Positions 47,077 to 55,425 of a DNA stretch of 64,000 bases are shown here, in pieces. This DNA is from Flavivirga abyssicola (GTDB taxonomy: Bacteria > Bacteroidota > Bacteroidia > Flavobacteriales > Flavobacteriaceae). Positions within the stretch are counted from its first letter, which is position 1; each line of letters starts with the position of its first letter. The position numbers were made by a program, and so were the translations under genes. The notes beneath the pieces were generated by a model. It worked only from the letters and a program-made list of their open reading frames with translations. It ran no database searches and was not told the DNA's origin. The DNA lies in the NCBI RefSeq assembly GCF_030540775.2, contig NZ_CP141266.1:1413001-1477000 (forward strand), read 5' to 3'.

Positions 47077-48225
47077 TTAATAACCAAAATCTTCTTTAAT
47101 TAAATCTATTTTTTCAATCAATAAGTCTTTTGAAATGCCTGCAATTTCTTTTAAAGTATAAGCTGTTTGATAGGTACGCATCGCTTTTTTTGGTTCTCCC
47201 ATTTCTTCATAAAAACGAGCTAAATAATAGCCTCCTAAGAGCGTGTCTGGATATTCATCCCTAGCCATTTTGCCCAGTGCTTCATAATACTCAAACTGTT
47301 CTGTTTTTTCAATAGCCGCCGAAATAGCTTTAAAATCATTAATTAGAATTTTCTTTTCTATCCCTAATACGTCATTAATTGTTTCATATTTTTCAACCAA
47401 ATATTCTACGGGAGATGTTTCTAATTCAAGTATGGTCTCTTTATATTCCTTTTTACTAATAGGCTGAAACACTTTAAAAATATTTTCAATAGCATTTGGC
47501 AATGCATGTAAAGGTGCTGAGTAATGAGAGGGGGTTTCAAAACTATTAAAACTATAAAATAAATTGTCATTTTCTATAGCAGAAAGGTCTTTATTCAAGG
47601 CTTCTGTCATTTCCTTTATAGAACCAGGATCATTTTTAGTATTTGCTAAATAATAGAATAATTTAGACTCTAGTTTACTTAAACGTTCTGGAAGATAGTC
47701 TATCATATTGGGTGCTAATTCTGGACTAACTGTTATATAGCCTTGAAATAATGGCTGTGGCTTTAATATAAAATAGTTAATAAAATTAGCTGTTTCTCCA
47801 TGACCAACAGCAACTTTAAAGTTAGTTGTTCTATATTTTTTTTCTATATACGGGATAAGCTCCAACCCTATAAACTCATAGAAAGCAGCTCCTGTATCAA
47901 TTGGTAAAGAATTTTGCTCGGAATACATACAATCGTCAAATCGTTTATCAATCTGGTTAATTCCAACAACAATAGATTCTGGCATATCTTCCCAATAGGA
48001 GTAATAGTCTACATTTCCAACAACAGCTTCAAATAAATAATCGCCATCTAGCACTATAAATAACGGATAGGCTTTATCAGTGTTTGTTTTATAGCCTCTA
48101 GGTAATTGAATTTTTAATTCGCGATCTTCTCCAAGTTTAGAAGATTGAATGGTTTCGTATTTAACTTGCGCTCTTAGGTTTAAAGAAACAAAAAGTAATA
48201 AAAGGAAAACAACTGCTTTTTTCAT
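47077..48225 (-). CDS. Alpha/beta hydrolase-fold protein without the nucleophile serine
   Basis: 382 residues from the ATG at 48225; the longer reading frame from 48279 adds a non-signal segment. The signal peptide MKKAVVFLLLLFVSLNLRAQ fits export. The fold matches the esterase D/enterochelin esterase-like family (PLFIVLDGDYLFEAVVG, about 47-63, and IVVGINQIDKRFDDCMY). The nucleophile elbow GxSxG reads VGHGETA, so Ser is replaced by Gly. A TPR-like C-terminal tail (about 300-370; YLARFYEEMGEPKKAMRTYQ) follows. It may be a binding protein rather than an enzyme. It sits between the flippase-like gene and radA. Confidence 0.8.
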   Translation of the reverse strand: MKKAVVFLLLLFVSLNLRAQVKYETIQSSKLGEDRELKIQLPRGYKTNTDKAYPLFIVLDGDYLFEAVVGNVDYYSYWEDMPESIVVGINQIDKRFDDCMYSEQNSLPIDTGAAFYEFIGLELIPYIEKKYRTTNFKVAVGHGETANFINYFILKPQPLFQGYITVSPELAPNMIDYLPERLSKLESKLFYYLANTKNDPGSIKEMTEALNKDLSAIENDNLFYSFNSFETPSHYSAPLHALPNAIENIFKVFQPISKKEYKETILELETSPVEYLVEKYETINDVLGIEKKILINDFKAISAAIEKTEQFEYYEALGKMARDEYPDTLLGGYYLARFYEEMGEPKKAMRTYQTAYTLKEIAGISKDLLIEKIDLIKEDFGY

Positions 48226-48302
48226 TTTAAAATGATTTGAGTTTTTAATATTGGCAAGGTAATAAATAAGGTATAACAATTCAAACAGACTGCAACTGAA
48301 AT

Positions 48303-49262
48303 CTATTTAGACTTAATTCTATTGTAAATAGGCAAATAAATTAGTGAGATACCTCCAAAAACAATAATCATAAGTGTTTGGGATGCCCACATAATCCAAC
48401 CAAAAGCAATGCTTGGTTCTTCGGAAATTCCGAAAATTGAAAAGGCTGCATAAATAGCCAAAGGATACGAGCCTATACCTCCATTTGTTGCTGCAATACT
48501 AAAACTTGCAGAAATAAAACCTATTAAAATAGCTCCCATTGAAATACCATGTAGCTCTTCTATAGAAAAAGATGTTACATAAAACATAAGCACATACATT
48601 GCCCATATAAAAAGCGTATGAAAAATAAATGCCCATTTCTTTTTCATTTTAAAGATACTAAGTGCTCCCTCTATTAATCCATTAACAAACCCTCTAATTT
48701 TTAAAGCTATTTTAGAGTGACTCCTTTTTATATATCTTAAAAAGAAAAAAACCAGTAAAACTCCTATAGTCAGTGCAATTATAATTTTTGTTGGATTGAA
48801 TTTTTCAATTAAAAACCCATATATGAATTCAAATTGAAGAAAAAGTGTAACCGCAATTATACCTAGCATAACTATCATATCTGCTATACGTTCGGCAACA
48901 ATAGTTCCAAAACCTTTTTCAAAAGGTACATCTTCGTAATTGGTAAGTATAGAAGCTCTGGCCACTTCTCCTGCTCTTGGGATGGTATAGTTTATTAAAT
49001 AAGTAGCAAATACAGCCATAATACTGTTACCTAATCTAATATTGTAACCCATGGGTTCCAATTGAAAACGCCAACGATAAGCACGGGATAAATGACTTAA
49101 AAGTCCTAAAAACATACCTAGAATAATCCATGTATAATTTGCATTTTTGGCATAAACTAGTAATTCTTCAACAGACACTTTTGATAATGAATACCAGACT
49201 AAAAAAACTCCCAGTAATAATGGGAGCGTAATTTTTAGCATTCTTTTTATCTTGTGGTTCAA
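48303..49262 (-). CDS. Lysylphosphatidylglycerol synthase transmembrane-domain (UPF0104) protein
   Basis: Inner-membrane protein of 319 residues with about eight hydrophobic segments, including 10-26, 43-60, 85-100, 130-150, 160-178, 210-230, 240-262 and 285-312. Motifs RAYRWRFQLEPMGY (about 60-73), NYTIPRAGEVARASIL and GIGSYPLAIYAAF are typical of the family. It lacks the soluble synthase domain of MprF, so it may act as a lipid flippase-like transporter. The substrate is unknown. The gene follows panD by 5 bp. Confidence 0.88.
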   Translation of the reverse strand: MNHKIKRMLKITLPLLLGVFLVWYSLSKVSVEELLVYAKNANYTWIILGMFLGLLSHLSRAYRWRFQLEPMGYNIRLGNSIMAVFATYLINYTIPRAGEVARASILTNYEDVPFEKGFGTIVAERIADMIVMLGIIAVTLFLQFEFIYGFLIEKFNPTKIIIALTIGVLLVFFFLRYIKRSHSKIALKIRGFVNGLIEGALSIFKMKKKWAFIFHTLFIWAMYVLMFYVTSFSIEELHGISMGAILIGFISASFSIAATNGGIGSYPLAIYAAFSIFGISEEPSIAFGWIMWASQTLMIIVFGGISLIYLPIYNRIKSK

Positions 49263-49267
49263 AACCT

Positions 49268-49618
49268 TTATTTTAATAGGTTAGTTGCTTCATTTGGAAA
49301 GACTAAAGACGGCTTAAAACCCTTAGCCTCTTCAATATCCATAAAGGCATAAGTAATTAAGATTAATGTATCGCCAACCGAAACTTTTCTAGCGGCCGCA
49401 CCGTTAAGTGTAATCTCACCACTTTTACGTGGTCCTGGAATACAATACGTTTCTAAACGTTCACCATTGTCATTATTAACAATTTGAACTTTTTCGCCTT
49501 GTATAATGTTGGCAGCTTCCATTAGATCTTCATCTATGGTAATACTACCTATATAATTGAGTTCTGCACCTGTGCATTTAACTCTATGAATCTTAGATTT
49601 TACTACTTGAATTTGCAT
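49268..49618 (-). CDS. panD: Aspartate 1-decarboxylase
   Basis: Pyruvoyl-dependent enzyme making beta-alanine from aspartate for pantothenate and CoA. 116 residues, the usual proenzyme length. Self-cleavage at G24-S25 in [10 protein letters not shown] creates the pyruvoyl group on S25. [20 protein letters not shown] (about 74-93) is also typical. It begins 13 bp after panC. In other lineages panD maturation can need PanM/PanZ; none is seen here. Confidence 0.97.
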   Translation of the reverse strand: MQIQVVKSKIHRVKCTGAELNYIGSITIDEDLMEAANIIQGEKVQIVNNDNGERLETYCIPGPRKSGEITLNGAAARKVSVGDTLILITYAFMDIEEAKGFKPSLVFPNEATNLLK

Positions 49619-49631
49619 GTGGCAAAGATAA

Positions 49632-50483
49632 TTAATTTAGTGCGATATTATCAATAAGTCTAATATCATCTGCATATACTGCTATAAACGCTCTATACAA
49701 TTTTTTGTTTGATTTTCGCTTTACTGGTTTTAAAGTTTCAACATCTGCAATAATAAAATATTCTAATTCTAATAAATTATGCGCTGCAAACTGATTCTCA
49801 ACCCATTTCAATACTTTATTAGCACTATTTGTGCCAAAATGTTCTTTGGCAATTGTTAAAGTTTTATAGATAAAAGGAGCAGCTTCTTTATACTCTGTTT
49901 TTAATCGTGTATTTCTAGAACTCATTGCTAAACCACTGGCTTCTCGATAAATTTCACATCCAACTACATTAACTGGAATATGACATTTATCTACCAATTT
50001 TTTTATAATCTGTAGTTGTTGAAAATCTTTCTCTCCAAAGTATGCGTTATGTGGTTTAACTATATCGAAAAAACGTTTTACAATAGTACCAACACCATCA
50101 AAATGTCCATTACGAAATTTACCTTCCATTTCAAATTCCAATCCATCAAAATCAAACTTTTGAGACACCATATTGCCTTCATAAATGTCATCAACTGTAG
50201 GTGCATAAACTATGATACTATCTTTACTAACAGTTTCTAGCAAATCCATATCGCTTTTAAGCGTTCTTGGATATTTTTCTAAATCTTCTTTATTATCGAA
50301 TTGTGTGGGATTAACAAAAATACTAACAACCACTTTATCATTATTATCCAGTGCTTTTTTAACTAATTGTAAATGGCCTTCGTGTAAAGCACCCATAGTA
50401 GGAACTAATCCAATGGTTAGCTGTTTTGTTTTAAAAGCATCAATAGCAGCCGTAATTTGTTGTTTTTCTGAGTAAAATTCCAC
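49632..50483 (-). CDS. panC: Pantoate-beta-alanine ligase (pantothenate synthetase)
   Basis: Joins pantoate and beta-alanine with ATP to give pantothenate. 283 residues is full length. HIGH-like motif [14 protein letters not shown] (about 29-42), [10 protein letters not shown] (about 53-62), the [10 protein letters not shown] motif and the KMSKS-like SSRNTRL all match the family. It is the first gene of the panC-panD run and is divergent from the starch-synthase-like gene, with 199 bp between. Confidence 0.98.
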   Translation of the reverse strand: MEFYSEKQQITAAIDAFKTKQLTIGLVPTMGALHEGHLQLVKKALDNNDKVVVSIFVNPTQFDNKEDLEKYPRTLKSDMDLLETVSKDSIIVYAPTVDDIYEGNMVSQKFDFDGLEFEMEGKFRNGHFDGVGTIVKRFFDIVKPHNAYFGEKDFQQLQIIKKLVDKCHIPVNVVGCEIYREASGLAMSSRNTRLKTEYKEAAPFIYKTLTIAKEHFGTNSANKVLKWVENQFAAHNLLELEYFIIADVETLKPVKRKSNKKLYRAFIAVYADDIRLIDNIALN

Positions 50484-50546
50484 CTTTTAATAAAAAATTA
50501 ACGCTTGCAAACTTAAGATTTTACAACCAATTTGCATAAAATTTTG

Positions 50547-50554
50547 TACTTTTG
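50547..50554 (+). promoter_or_regulatory. TAnnTTTG box upstream of the glycosyltransferase gene
   Basis: TACTTTTG (50547-50554) matches the Bacteroidetes -7 consensus. TTTG at 50531-50534 is only 12 bases upstream, so the -33 element is uncertain. If used, transcription begins near 50560 and leaves a leader of about 120 nt before the start codon at 50683. Confidence 0.5.
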
Positions 50555-50682
50555 CGTGTTTTTTATTTTGAATTTTCAAAAGCAATACTATCGAAAAAAT
50601 AAGCTTTACAAAATTTCTCTTTAAAAAAAGGCCATTAATTGCTAGTTATATTCGACTGTAAAAAGTCAACAAAAACAATCAT

Positions 50683-51492
50683 ATGAAAGATAAGAGGATA
50701 TTATACGTATCATCTGAAGTAGTTCCTTATTTACCAGAAACCGAAATCTCTTCTATGTCCTTTGAGGCACCTAGATTAGTGAATCAACAAGGCGGTCAAA
50801 TAAGGATATTCATGCCTCGATACGGAAACATAAATGAACGCAGGCACCAATTACATGAAGTTATAAGGCTATCTGGTATTAACTTGGTGATAAATGATTT
50901 AGACATGCCTCTTATTATTAAAGTAGCGTCTATACCTAAAGAGCGTATCCAGGTTTATTTTATCGATAATGATGAATACTTTAAAAGGAAAGCGACATTA
51001 ACAGATGAAGATGGTAAACTATTTTCAGATAACGACGAACGTGCTATTTTCTTTGCTAAAGGTGTTATTGAGACCGTTAAGAAATTAAATTGGTCTCCAG
51101 ATGTTATCCATGTACATGGTTGGTTGGCATCATTATTGCCGTTATATTTAAAAGAATTCTATAAAGACGAACCTTTATTCAATGAAAGCAAAATTGTTAC
51201 TTCGATTTACAATCAAAGTTTTAACAATACATTAAATAAAGATATGCTTAATAAGATTAAATTTGACAATATTAATGAAGATGCCGTTAGTGTACTAGAA
51301 GAACCAACATATAATAACTTGATGAAAGTTGCTGTTGATTATTCCGATGCACTAATTGAGGGATCGGAAAGTATTCCTGAAGATTTAAAATCATATTTAG
51401 AAGCATCTAATAAACCTGTATTAGAATACAAAAACAAAGATGAATTTGGTGAAGCTTACACAACATTTTTAAATACCAGCGTTTTAAGTTAA
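50683..51492 (+). CDS. Glycogen/starch synthase-like protein, N-terminal GT5 half only
   Basis: 269 residues matching the N-terminal ADP-glucose-binding half of glycogen synthase: ILYVSSEVVPYLPETEISSM (about 6-25), QGGQIRIFMPRYGNINERRH, SDNDERAIFFAKGVIETVKK and DVIHVHGWLASLLPLYLKEF. The conserved KxGGL loop is replaced by PETEISSMSF, and the second Rossmann domain with its catalytic Glu is absent. So it is probably not a working synthase. The same short form occurs in many Bacteroidetes as a conserved gene, so it does not look like a fresh truncation. It is followed by the DUF4270 and glmS genes. Confidence 0.8.
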   Translation: MKDKRILYVSSEVVPYLPETEISSMSFEAPRLVNQQGGQIRIFMPRYGNINERRHQLHEVIRLSGINLVINDLDMPLIIKVASIPKERIQVYFIDNDEYFKRKATLTDEDGKLFSDNDERAIFFAKGVIETVKKLNWSPDVIHVHGWLASLLPLYLKEFYKDEPLFNESKIVTSIYNQSFNNTLNKDMLNKIKFDNINEDAVSVLEEPTYNNLMKVAVDYSDALIEGSESIPEDLKSYLEASNKPVLEYKNKDEFGEAYTTFLNTSVLS

Positions 51493-51517
51493 CCTAACAT
51501 ATTCATTTAGCACATAT

Positions 51518-53224
51518 ATGAAAAAGACGATTAAAGCCCTTAAATTTTCCATAGTTTTTCTATTAATTACATTATCTTTTATTGCTTGCGATAAAGAGTT
51601 TAGTGTCATAGAAAGTGATGTTTTAGGAAAAGGAAATGCAAACTTTCTCACAGATTCAATGGATGTTCCTGTATCTGCATATAACAAAAAACTTAATGCG
51701 TTACAAATTAACAATTTGAGCTCAAATCTGCTTGGCTTTTTCGACGACCCAGAATTTGGACAAACCATTGCTAGCATTGTTACTCAAGTAACCCCAACGT
51801 CATTTAACCCAGCTTTTGGAGTGGATCCTGTTATAGATTCTGTTGTTTTAAGTATTCCATATTTCAGTAAGATTATTGGCACAAATACTGATGGTAATAT
51901 ATATTCTATAAAAGATTCTTTATATGGAGATTCAGAAATAAAATTATCTATTTATCATAATAATTATTTTTTAAGAAGCTTCAATCCAACGTCACCTAAT
52001 AGCCCTCAAAATTATTTCTCTAATGGTGGTAGTAATAATGGTGTAGGTCCAACTGACAATTCTGCTTTTACAGAAAATAATACTATAAATTTTGATGACC
52101 ATAAAGGGATTTTGTTACAGGATTTTACATTTAAACCTAGTGCTGAAGCTATAAAAACTAGCGTTGGAGAAGGTGCAGATAAAGTTACATCAAGAGGCGT
52201 TCCTGCTCTTAGAACATTTCTTGATGATACTGAGGATACTAAGAATTTTTGGAAAACTACATTTATAGATATCGAAGGACGACCTGAACTAAGTAATGCC
52301 AGTAATTTTAATGATTATTTTAGAGGTTTATATCTTAAAGCTGAGGCTATAGGTGGACAAGGGAATATGATTTTATTAGATATCAATTCTACAGATGCTA
52401 ATATAACCATACACTATTCAAAAGGAGAAGAGAATTCCAGAACACAAGATGCATATACCCTTAATTTTAGAGGTGGAAATAAACTTAACACCTTTATTAA
52501 CAATTACACTACAACATTCGCCGACGGAGATCCTAATTTAGGTGACGAAACACTTTATTTAAAAGGTGCAGAAGGCTCCATGGCTGTTGTAGATTTATTT
52601 GGTAATGAAGATGCTGATGGTGATAATACCCCCGATGCTCTGGAAGATTTTATAGATGACTTTAGAATATCTGATCCTGATGACGAAAGTGGGTACCTAA
52701 AAGATAACACAACAGGAAACTTTGTGCTAAAAAAACTTATTAATGAGGCTCAATTAATTATTTACGAAGACCAATCATTGACTATTTCCTCTCATGGTGA
52801 AGATGAAGAAGATTATCATAAATATGACAGGATTTATGCTTATGATATCGCAAATAATAGCATTATTGCTGATTATGAAACTGATCAAACAGAGAATACT
52901 CAATCGCCTCTAAGTTCTAGAATATTTCATTTAGGGCAACGAGATACCGATAAAAAATATAAAATACGTCTTACCCAACATTTAAATAATATTTTATTAA
53001 GAGACTCTACAAACACAAAAATAGGACTGGTATTATCTACTAATGTTAATTACATCAACAACGCTGAAATATTAAATAGTAATGATGATGGTGTTACTGC
53101 AGTTCCAGCTGCAGCTATTTTATCACCAAGAGGAACTATTTTACACGGAAGTGCTGAAAGTGTTGCTCCAGCAAAAAAAAGAATGAAATTACAGGTGTTT
53201 TTTACAGATCCAGAAGATAACTAA
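51518..53224 (+). CDS. DUF4270 surface lipoprotein
   Basis: 568 residues. The lipobox LSFIAC puts the lipidated Cys at about residue 24. The whole mature part is a DUF4270 domain (ESDVLGKGNANFLTDSMDVP near the N-terminus, followed by NLLGFFDDPEFGQTIASIVTQ, VDPVIDSVVLSIPYFSKIIG). The LKDNTTGNFVLKKLINEAQL segment and a beta-rich C-terminus (VPAAAILSPRGTILHGSAE) are also typical. The function is unknown, but it is widespread in Bacteroidetes. It is 25 bp after the GT5-like gene and 143 bp before glmS, which suggests a shared cell-envelope or sugar role. Confidence 0.9.
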   Translation: MKKTIKALKFSIVFLLITLSFIACDKEFSVIESDVLGKGNANFLTDSMDVPVSAYNKKLNALQINNLSSNLLGFFDDPEFGQTIASIVTQVTPTSFNPAFGVDPVIDSVVLSIPYFSKIIGTNTDGNIYSIKDSLYGDSEIKLSIYHNNYFLRSFNPTSPNSPQNYFSNGGSNNGVGPTDNSAFTENNTINFDDHKGILLQDFTFKPSAEAIKTSVGEGADKVTSRGVPALRTFLDDTEDTKNFWKTTFIDIEGRPELSNASNFNDYFRGLYLKAEAIGGQGNMILLDINSTDANITIHYSKGEENSRTQDAYTLNFRGGNKLNTFINNYTTTFADGDPNLGDETLYLKGAEGSMAVVDLFGNEDADGDNTPDALEDFIDDFRISDPDDESGYLKDNTTGNFVLKKLINEAQLIIYEDQSLTISSHGEDEEDYHKYDRIYAYDIANNSIIADYETDQTENTQSPLSSRIFHLGQRDTDKKYKIRLTQHLNNILLRDSTNTKIGLVLSTNVNYINNAEILNSNDDGVTAVPAAAILSPRGTILHGSAESVAPAKKRMKLQVFFTDPEDN

Positions 53225-53367
53225 AAGATACTTTTGTGCAGAAAATTTTTACTAAGATGAATTTCATCGGATAAACTATTGTCTTTATGTAATTAATAAT
53301 CACTATTTGAGATTTATTTTACATATTTGCTCGATCTAAAAATTAAACCTAACAAAAAAAATTACTT

Positions 53368-55215
53368 ATGTGCGGAATTGTAGGATACATAGGCCCCAGA
53401 GAAGCTTATCCAATTATAGTAGAAGGGCTTAAACGTTTAGAGTATAGAGGTTATGATAGTGCAGGTATTGCATTATTTGACGGTAATGACCTTAAAGTTT
53501 CTAAAACCAAAGGAAAAGTAGTTGATTTAGAAGAACGTGTTGAAAAAGAAATCACTAAAAACGGATCTGTAGGTATAGGACATACACGTTGGGCAACACA
53601 TGGTGTTCCTAATGATGTAAATTCACATCCTCATATTTCAAATTCTGGTGAATTGGTTATCATTCATAATGGTATTATTGAAAACTATGAGTCCCTTAAA
53701 AAAGAGCTAATATCTAGAGGTTACACTTTCAAATCAGATACAGACACTGAAGTATTAATTAATTTGATTGAAGATGTAAAAAAGCAAGAGAACGTAAAAC
53801 TTGGTAAAGCAGTACAGATTGCTTTAAATCAAGTAATCGGCGCATATGCTATTGCTGTATTCGACAAAAACAAACCAGAAGAAGTTGTTATTGCTCGCTT
53901 AGGAAGTCCTTTAGCTGTTGGTATTGGTGAAGATGAATTTTTTATTGCAAGTGACGCTTCTCCTTTTATAGAATATACTAAAGATGCCATTTATTTAGAA
54001 GATGAAGAAATGGCCATTATTAGATTTCATAAAGGCATAAAAATTAGAAAAATTAAAGATGATTCTTTGGTAGATCCTTATGTCCAAAAGCTTCAAATAA
54101 ATTTAGAGCAAATTGAAAAAGGTGGTTTTGATCATTTTATGCTGAAAGAAATTCACGAACAACCCAAAGCAATTACCGACACTTATAGAGGTCGACTTCT
54201 CAGACAAGAAGCTATTATAAAAATGGCTGGCATAGAAGATAATATGAAGAAATTCTTAAATGCCGATCGTATTATAATTGTAGCCTGTGGTACATCATGG
54301 CATGCGGGTTTAGTAGCAGAATATATATTTGAAGATTTGGCAAGAATGCCTGTAGAAGTGGAATATGCTTCTGAGTTTAGATACCGTAACCCTATAATTA
54401 CAGAAAAAGATGTTATCATAGCTATTTCTCAATCTGGAGAAACTGCCGATACTTTAGCTGCTATTAAATTGGCAAAATCTAAAGGTGCTTTTGTATTTGG
54501 TGTTTGTAATGTTGTTGGTTCATCTATTGCCAGAGAAACTCATGCAGGAGCATACACACATGCTGGTCCCGAAATAGGTGTTGCATCCACAAAAGCTTTT
54601 ACAACTCAAATTACAGTTTTAACCCTAATAGCTTTAAGATTAGCAAGAGCAAAAGGAACTATTAGCAGTTCAGATTTCCGTAATCATTTACTAGAATTAG
54701 AAATGATTCCTAAAAAAGTAGAAGAATCTTTAAAATCTGATGCCCATATTCAAAAAATTTCTGAAATCTACAAAGACGTTAGTAATTTTCTGTATTTAGG
54801 AAGAGGATATAATTTCCCTGTAGCACTAGAAGGCGCTTTAAAACTAAAAGAGATTTCTTATATTCATGCTGAAGGTTATCCTGCGGCCGAAATGAAGCAT
54901 GGCCCTATTGCCTTAATTGATGAAAATATGCCTATTGTAGTCATCGCTACAAAAAAAGGGCATTACGAAAAAGTAGTAAGTAATATTCAAGAAATAAAAT
55001 CCCGTAAAGGAAAAATTATAGGTATTGTAACCGAAGGAGATGTTCAGGTTAAAGAATTGGCAGACCATGTTATTGAAGTACCAGAAACTTTAGAATCACT
55101 TTCTCCGCTATTAACTACCATACCACTTCAATTATTGTCTTATCACATCGCTGTGATGTTAGGTAAAAATGTAGATCAGCCTCGAAACTTGGCTAAATCT
55201 GTTACCGTAGAATAA
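53368..55215 (+). CDS. glmS: Glutamine-fructose-6-phosphate aminotransferase (isomerizing)
   Basis: Makes glucosamine 6-phosphate from fructose 6-phosphate and glutamine, the entry to UDP-GlcNAc for peptidoglycan and lipid A. 615 residues. The N-terminal glutaminase has the nucleophile C2 (MCGIVGYIG), RGYDSAGIA (about 28-36) and GHTRWATHG. Two SIS domains carry ACGTSWHAG and ISQSGETADT. The C-terminus ends PRNLAKSVTVE, as in typical GlmS. No glmS ribozyme is seen upstream; that device is known mainly in Firmicutes. Confidence 0.98.
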   Translation: MCGIVGYIGPREAYPIIVEGLKRLEYRGYDSAGIALFDGNDLKVSKTKGKVVDLEERVEKEITKNGSVGIGHTRWATHGVPNDVNSHPHISNSGELVIIHNGIIENYESLKKELISRGYTFKSDTDTEVLINLIEDVKKQENVKLGKAVQIALNQVIGAYAIAVFDKNKPEEVVIARLGSPLAVGIGEDEFFIASDASPFIEYTKDAIYLEDEEMAIIRFHKGIKIRKIKDDSLVDPYVQKLQINLEQIEKGGFDHFMLKEIHEQPKAITDTYRGRLLRQEAIIKMAGIEDNMKKFLNADRIIIVACGTSWHAGLVAEYIFEDLARMPVEVEYASEFRYRNPIITEKDVIIAISQSGETADTLAAIKLAKSKGAFVFGVCNVVGSSIARETHAGAYTHAGPEIGVASTKAFTTQITVLTLIALRLARAKGTISSSDFRNHLLELEMIPKKVEESLKSDAHIQKISEIYKDVSNFLYLGRGYNFPVALEGALKLKEISYIHAEGYPAAEMKHGPIALIDENMPIVVIATKKGHYEKVVSNIQEIKSRKGKIIGIVTEGDVQVKELADHVIEVPETLESLSPLLTTIPLQLLSYHIAVMLGKNVDQPRNLAKSVTVE

Positions 55216-55233
55216 TAATTATCATTATAAATT

Positions 55234-55269
55234 ATTATCATACCTTATGACTTAAGGTATGATGATAAT
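55234..55269 (+). terminator. Hairpin after glmS, probable terminator
   Basis: ATCATACCTTA (55237-55247) pairs with TAAGGTATGAT (55253-55263) and the flanking ATTATT/GATAAT partly extends the stem, ending in TTTTC. The U-run is short, so it may be a weak terminator or mRNA 3' end. Confidence 0.6.
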
Positions 55270-55425
55270 TTTCAGTAAATCTTCATTTTTTATACACATA
55301 AATCATTTTTAAACATGCTTTTTTGTTAAAAATGCTATGCGTGCATAATTTTTTTTTATTTTTATGTTGAAGTGACATTTAATATTTTTATATTGTTAGC
55401 TAAAATATAAACTAATTCTTACTAA

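Noticed and set aside
50683-51492. Recent pseudogene of glgA
   Set aside because: No remnant of the second domain follows the stop, the frame is intact, and the short form is known as a conserved gene in Bacteroidetes.
53225-53367. glmS ribozyme in the glmS leader
   Set aside because: The 143-bp leader has no conserved ribozyme core that I can see, and the class is known mainly from Firmicutes.
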